Source: Ornithinimicrobium sp. INDO-MA30-4 (lineage in GTDB: Bacteria; Actinomycetota; Actinomycetes; Actinomycetales; Dermatophilaceae). Taken from it: 64,000 bases of DNA. The notes below the pieces were generated by a model. The model was not told the DNA's origin. It ran no database searches and saw nothing but the letters and a program-made list of their open reading frames with translations. Shown piece by piece: positions 61,808-64,000 of this stretch. Both the position numbers and the translations under genes were made by a program. Where the stretch lies: the NCBI RefSeq assembly GCF_021535045.1, contig NZ_CP091056.1:1860001-1924000 (forward strand), written 5' to 3'. Each line of letters starts with the position of its first letter. Position 1 is the first letter of the stretch.

Positions 61808-63266
61808 ATGACTGACAGCGACACCCAGGGCAAGGCAAACATTGGCGTCATTGGATTGGCGGTGATGGGGTCAAACCTGGCGCGCAACCTCGCCAGCCGC
61901 GAGGGCAACACGGTGGCGGTCTACAACCGCTCCCCTGAGCGCACAGACCTGCTGACCGAAGAGCATCCCGAGGCTGGCTTTATCCCGGCCAAGAGCATTG
62001 AGGAGTTTGCGAACTCGCTCAGCAAGCCGCGTACCGCAATCATCATGGTGCAGGCTGGCAAGGGGACAGACGCGGTCATCGAGCAGTTGACCGACGTTTT
62101 TGAAGAGGGCGACATCATCGTCGACGGCGGAAACGCTAACTTCAACGACACGATTGCCCGCGAAGCAGACCTGAGCGACAAGGGCTTCAACTTCGTCGGC
62201 GCTGGCATCTCTGGCGGCGAGGAAGGTGCGCTGAAGGGTCCTTCGATCATGCCCGGCGGCTCGGCTGAGGCCTACGAGACGCTTGGGCCGATCCTCGAAA
62301 CGATTGCGGCCGTCGCTGAGGGCGAGCCGTGCGTGACACGTGGGGACCGACGGGGCCGGTCACTTCGTCAAGATGATCCACAACGGCATCGAGTATGCCG
62401 ACATGCAGCTGATAGCAGAGTCGTATGACCTGCTGCGTCGCGTTGGTGGGCTTGAGCCAGCCGAGATTGCTGGCGTGTTTGAGGAATGGAACAGCGGCGA
62501 GCTTGAGTCATACCTGATTGAAATCACGGCAGAGGTGCTGAAGCAGAAGGACGCCGAAACCGGCAAACCGCTGGTTGACGTGATCCTTGACCAGGCTGGA
62601 TCCAAGGGCACTGGCGTGTGGACCGTGCAGACCGCGACTGGCCTGGGCGTGCCCGTTGGTGGCATCGCCGAGGCCGTATTCGCTCGCGCAGTGTCGTCGA
62701 AGCCGGCCCAGCGTGCCGCGATGCAGAAGACGATTGAGACTCGGCCCGAGATTCAAGAGGCTGGCGAGAACTTCGCCGACGATGTCCAGAAGGCTCTCTA
62801 TGCGTCCAAGATGGTGGCCTATGCCCAGGGCTTCGACGCCATCATTGCTGGCGCCGAAGAGTATGGCTGGAACATCGACAAGGGCGCGGTGGCCAAGATT
62901 TGGCGCGGCGGTTGCATCATCCGTGCGCAGTTCTTGAACCGCATTGTTGATGCGTACGAAAACGACTCCTCGATTTCGACCTTGCTTGAGGACCCATACT
63001 TCGCCAAGGCTGTAGCCGAGGGCGAGGCAGCCTGGCGTCGCATCGTCGCTAAGGCAGCGCTGTCGGGCATCCCGGTGCCCGGCTTCTCGTCGGCCCTGAG
63101 CTACTACGACGCTCTAGCATCAGAACGGCTCCCGGCTTCCCTGGTGCAGGGTCAGCGTGACTTCTTTGGCGCTCACACCTACAAGCGAGTCGACAAGGAA
63201 GGCGTGTTCCACACGCTTTGGTCGGGCGATCGCTCCGAGATCGAGACGGAGCCGTCGACGCACTGA
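61808..63266 (+). CDS. gnd: 6-phosphogluconate dehydrogenase, decarboxylating
   Basis: About 486 residues, the long-chain form. The NADP-binding start is IGVIGLAVMGSNLARNLASR with VAVYNRSPERT. Substrate and catalytic blocks are FVGAGISGGEEGALKGPSIM (catalytic loop), HFVKMIHNGIEYADMQLIAE (catalytic Lys/Asn) and DQAGSKGTGVWTVQ. It produces ribulose 5-phosphate, CO2 and NADPH. One frame change lies near 62338 (two bases lost or one gained). It starts at the ATG at 61808. A strong terminator follows. Confidence 0.95.
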
Positions 63267-63319
63267 AGGTTGAAGGACTAGCCGCGTTAGACCGATAGAG
63301 CCGCAGAACATGTTTTGCG

Positions 63320-63354
63320 TTTGGCCCCAGGCAACCAGTTTGCCTGGGGCCAAA
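63320..63354. terminator. Strong bidirectional terminator between gnd and the HNH gene
   Basis: TTTGGCCCCAGGCAA (63320-63334) and TTGCCTGGGGCCAAA (63340-63354) form a perfect 15-bp stem around a five-base loop (CCAGT). A- and T-rich ends on both strands suit termination from either side. It lies 53 bases past the gnd stop and 22 bases from the convergent nuclease stop. Confidence 0.85.
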
Positions 63355-63375
63355 CTGCGCCCACTGCGTGTCGAC

Positions 63376-64000
63376 CTAGAATGGCGGTGGGTCATTTTCT
63401 GCATCAATCGCGGCCCCTCTAACTGAGGGCCCATCATGATCCTTGGCCGCTGGGAGCCCACTCGGGTCTCGGTCGATGAGGCCTTCAGCGCCGTAGATGG
63501 CCGCCAGCGCTACCGGCGATGGCCCCGGTCGCACCATCCCGCCAGGAGTGTGGTGCTGCAGCGAAAGCAGAGCTGCCATCTCAGAGCTATCGCCATCGTC
63601 AGACATCGGAGTCAGAGATCCGCTGCGCCAGTGCTCGGCTAAAGCGAGATAGACCGCGCTATCCGCGCTGGGTTCGGTCTGTCCCTGGCTCGGACTCCCC
63701 ATCGGAACCGCTGACCCCTCAGCGGCTAGAGCCATCAACGACCTGTAGTCGTATGGACGAGTCACATACGAGCGGCCAAATAGCGTTGACCACGAGACTC
63801 GACGATCGGGGTGCAGCTCGCTCTCCCACAACTTCATTGTCTTGTTGTTGTGATGGAAAGAGTGCTTCAACGCCAGGTTGGTCTCACTTGTCTCGCCGCC
63901 GTCGGCGTACGGACGTTCGTGATCGGGTTGGCAACTCCTTGCATCTCGCACACAGCCAGGCCCACGACAGGTCCGATCAGCGGCCCTAATCTGCTTTAAC
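63376..64000 (-). CDS. DUF222/HNH endonuclease domain protein (13E12 family), 5' end outside window
   Basis: The last 207 residues of a second nuclease of the same family as 9626-11512. The HNH part is intact: IRAADRTCRGPGC, SCQPDHERPYADGGETSETN, FHHNNKTMKLWESELHPDR. The tail (LTPMSDDGDSSEMAALLSL, HHTPGGMVRPGPSP) ends NDPPPF, closely matching the other copy's DDPPPF. This part reads in one frame to the window edge. It is convergent with gnd across the terminator. Confidence 0.88.
   Translation of the reverse strand, partial: LKQIRAADRTCRGPGCVRDARSCQPDHERPYADGGETSETNLALKHSFHHNNKTMKLWESELHPDRRVSWSTLFGRSYVTRPYDYRSLMALAAEGSAVPMGSPSQGQTEPSADSAVYLALAEHWRSGSLTPMSDDGDSSEMAALLSLQHHTPGGMVRPGPSPVALAAIYGAEGLIDRDPSGLPAAKDHDGPSVRGAAIDAENDPPPF

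Overview
The window is GC-rich, gene-dense chromosomal DNA from an actinobacterium. The evidence is a mycothione reductase gene, two DUF222/HNH (13E12-type) nuclease genes, a DUF5926 gene, a csoR-copZ-copA copper operon, many GTG starts and many ATGA/TGATG gene overlaps. A member of the Micrococcales or a close relative is my guess; I cannot name a genus. No tRNA, rRNA, CRISPR array, complete insertion sequence or phage module was seen. No gene-free stretch exceeds 300 bases; the longest are 9450-9625 and 3745-3904.

Most genes longer than about 500 bases are interrupted by one or more +1/-1 frame changes, roughly 80 by my count. They hit essential genes (serS, purB, pgi, gnd, galE) as often as others, and each leaves the full family-like protein readable by switching frame. 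I read these as base-calling errors, mostly a lost base in a short homopolymer, not as pseudogenes. Coordinates are therefore those of the reconstructed gene, with approximate shift points in the evidence.

Layout. 1-3744: 2-oxoacid dehydrogenase E1 alpha (cut by the window edge), a HisC-type aminotransferase, a small membrane protein and a KhtTU-like cation/proton antiporter pair. 3905-4924: remnants of an ABC-2 transporter. 4930-9449: GNAT-NUDIX protein, galE, FUSC-type transporter, purB. 9577-12512: a nuclease island with a putative SOS box, a DUF222/HNH nuclease, and a barstar-like inhibitor overlapping a secreted Sa/T1-type ribonuclease. 12547-15398: copper operon with a visible CsoR operator. 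15412-23221, all minus strand: serS, sensor kinase, response regulator, NatAB-like ABC exporter, HAD phosphatase, TrmH-like methyltransferase, VOC protein. 23262-28054: lipid kinase coupled to a large membrane protein, a glycosyltransferase and DUF5926. 28104-30613: 3-hydroxyisobutyryl-CoA hydrolase-like protein and a Mur ligase. 30600-34512: a MarR regulator divergent from a flavoprotein/DUF1365/Cfa-like methyltransferase set for lipid modification.

34581-40868: isochorismatase-like hydrolase, TetR regulator, aldo/keto reductase and a YnjBCD-like ABC importer. 40898-46483: CDP-alcohol phosphatidyltransferase, two flavoprotein oxidoreductases, TVP38-type membrane protein, PLP-dependent dehydratase, deaminase, SdpI-like protein. 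46529-54996: amylosucrase, DUF808, EVE protein, siderophore-interacting protein, pgi and small enzymes. 54983-61657: epimerase-like protein, mycothione reductase with a 20-bp tandem repeat in its 3' end, YchJ, K+ channel, YCII protein, an AAA-type ATPase, an EamA transporter and two small genes. 61808-64000: gnd, a strong bidirectional terminator, and a second DUF222/HNH nuclease gene leaving the window.

Most of the content is ordinary metabolism. The most interesting parts are the putative SOS-controlled nuclease plus ribonuclease/inhibitor island (9577-12512), the lipid-modification cluster with its divergent MarR regulator, the Mur ligase lacking the usual diaminopimelate motif, and the frame-setting tandem repeat in the mycothione reductase gene.
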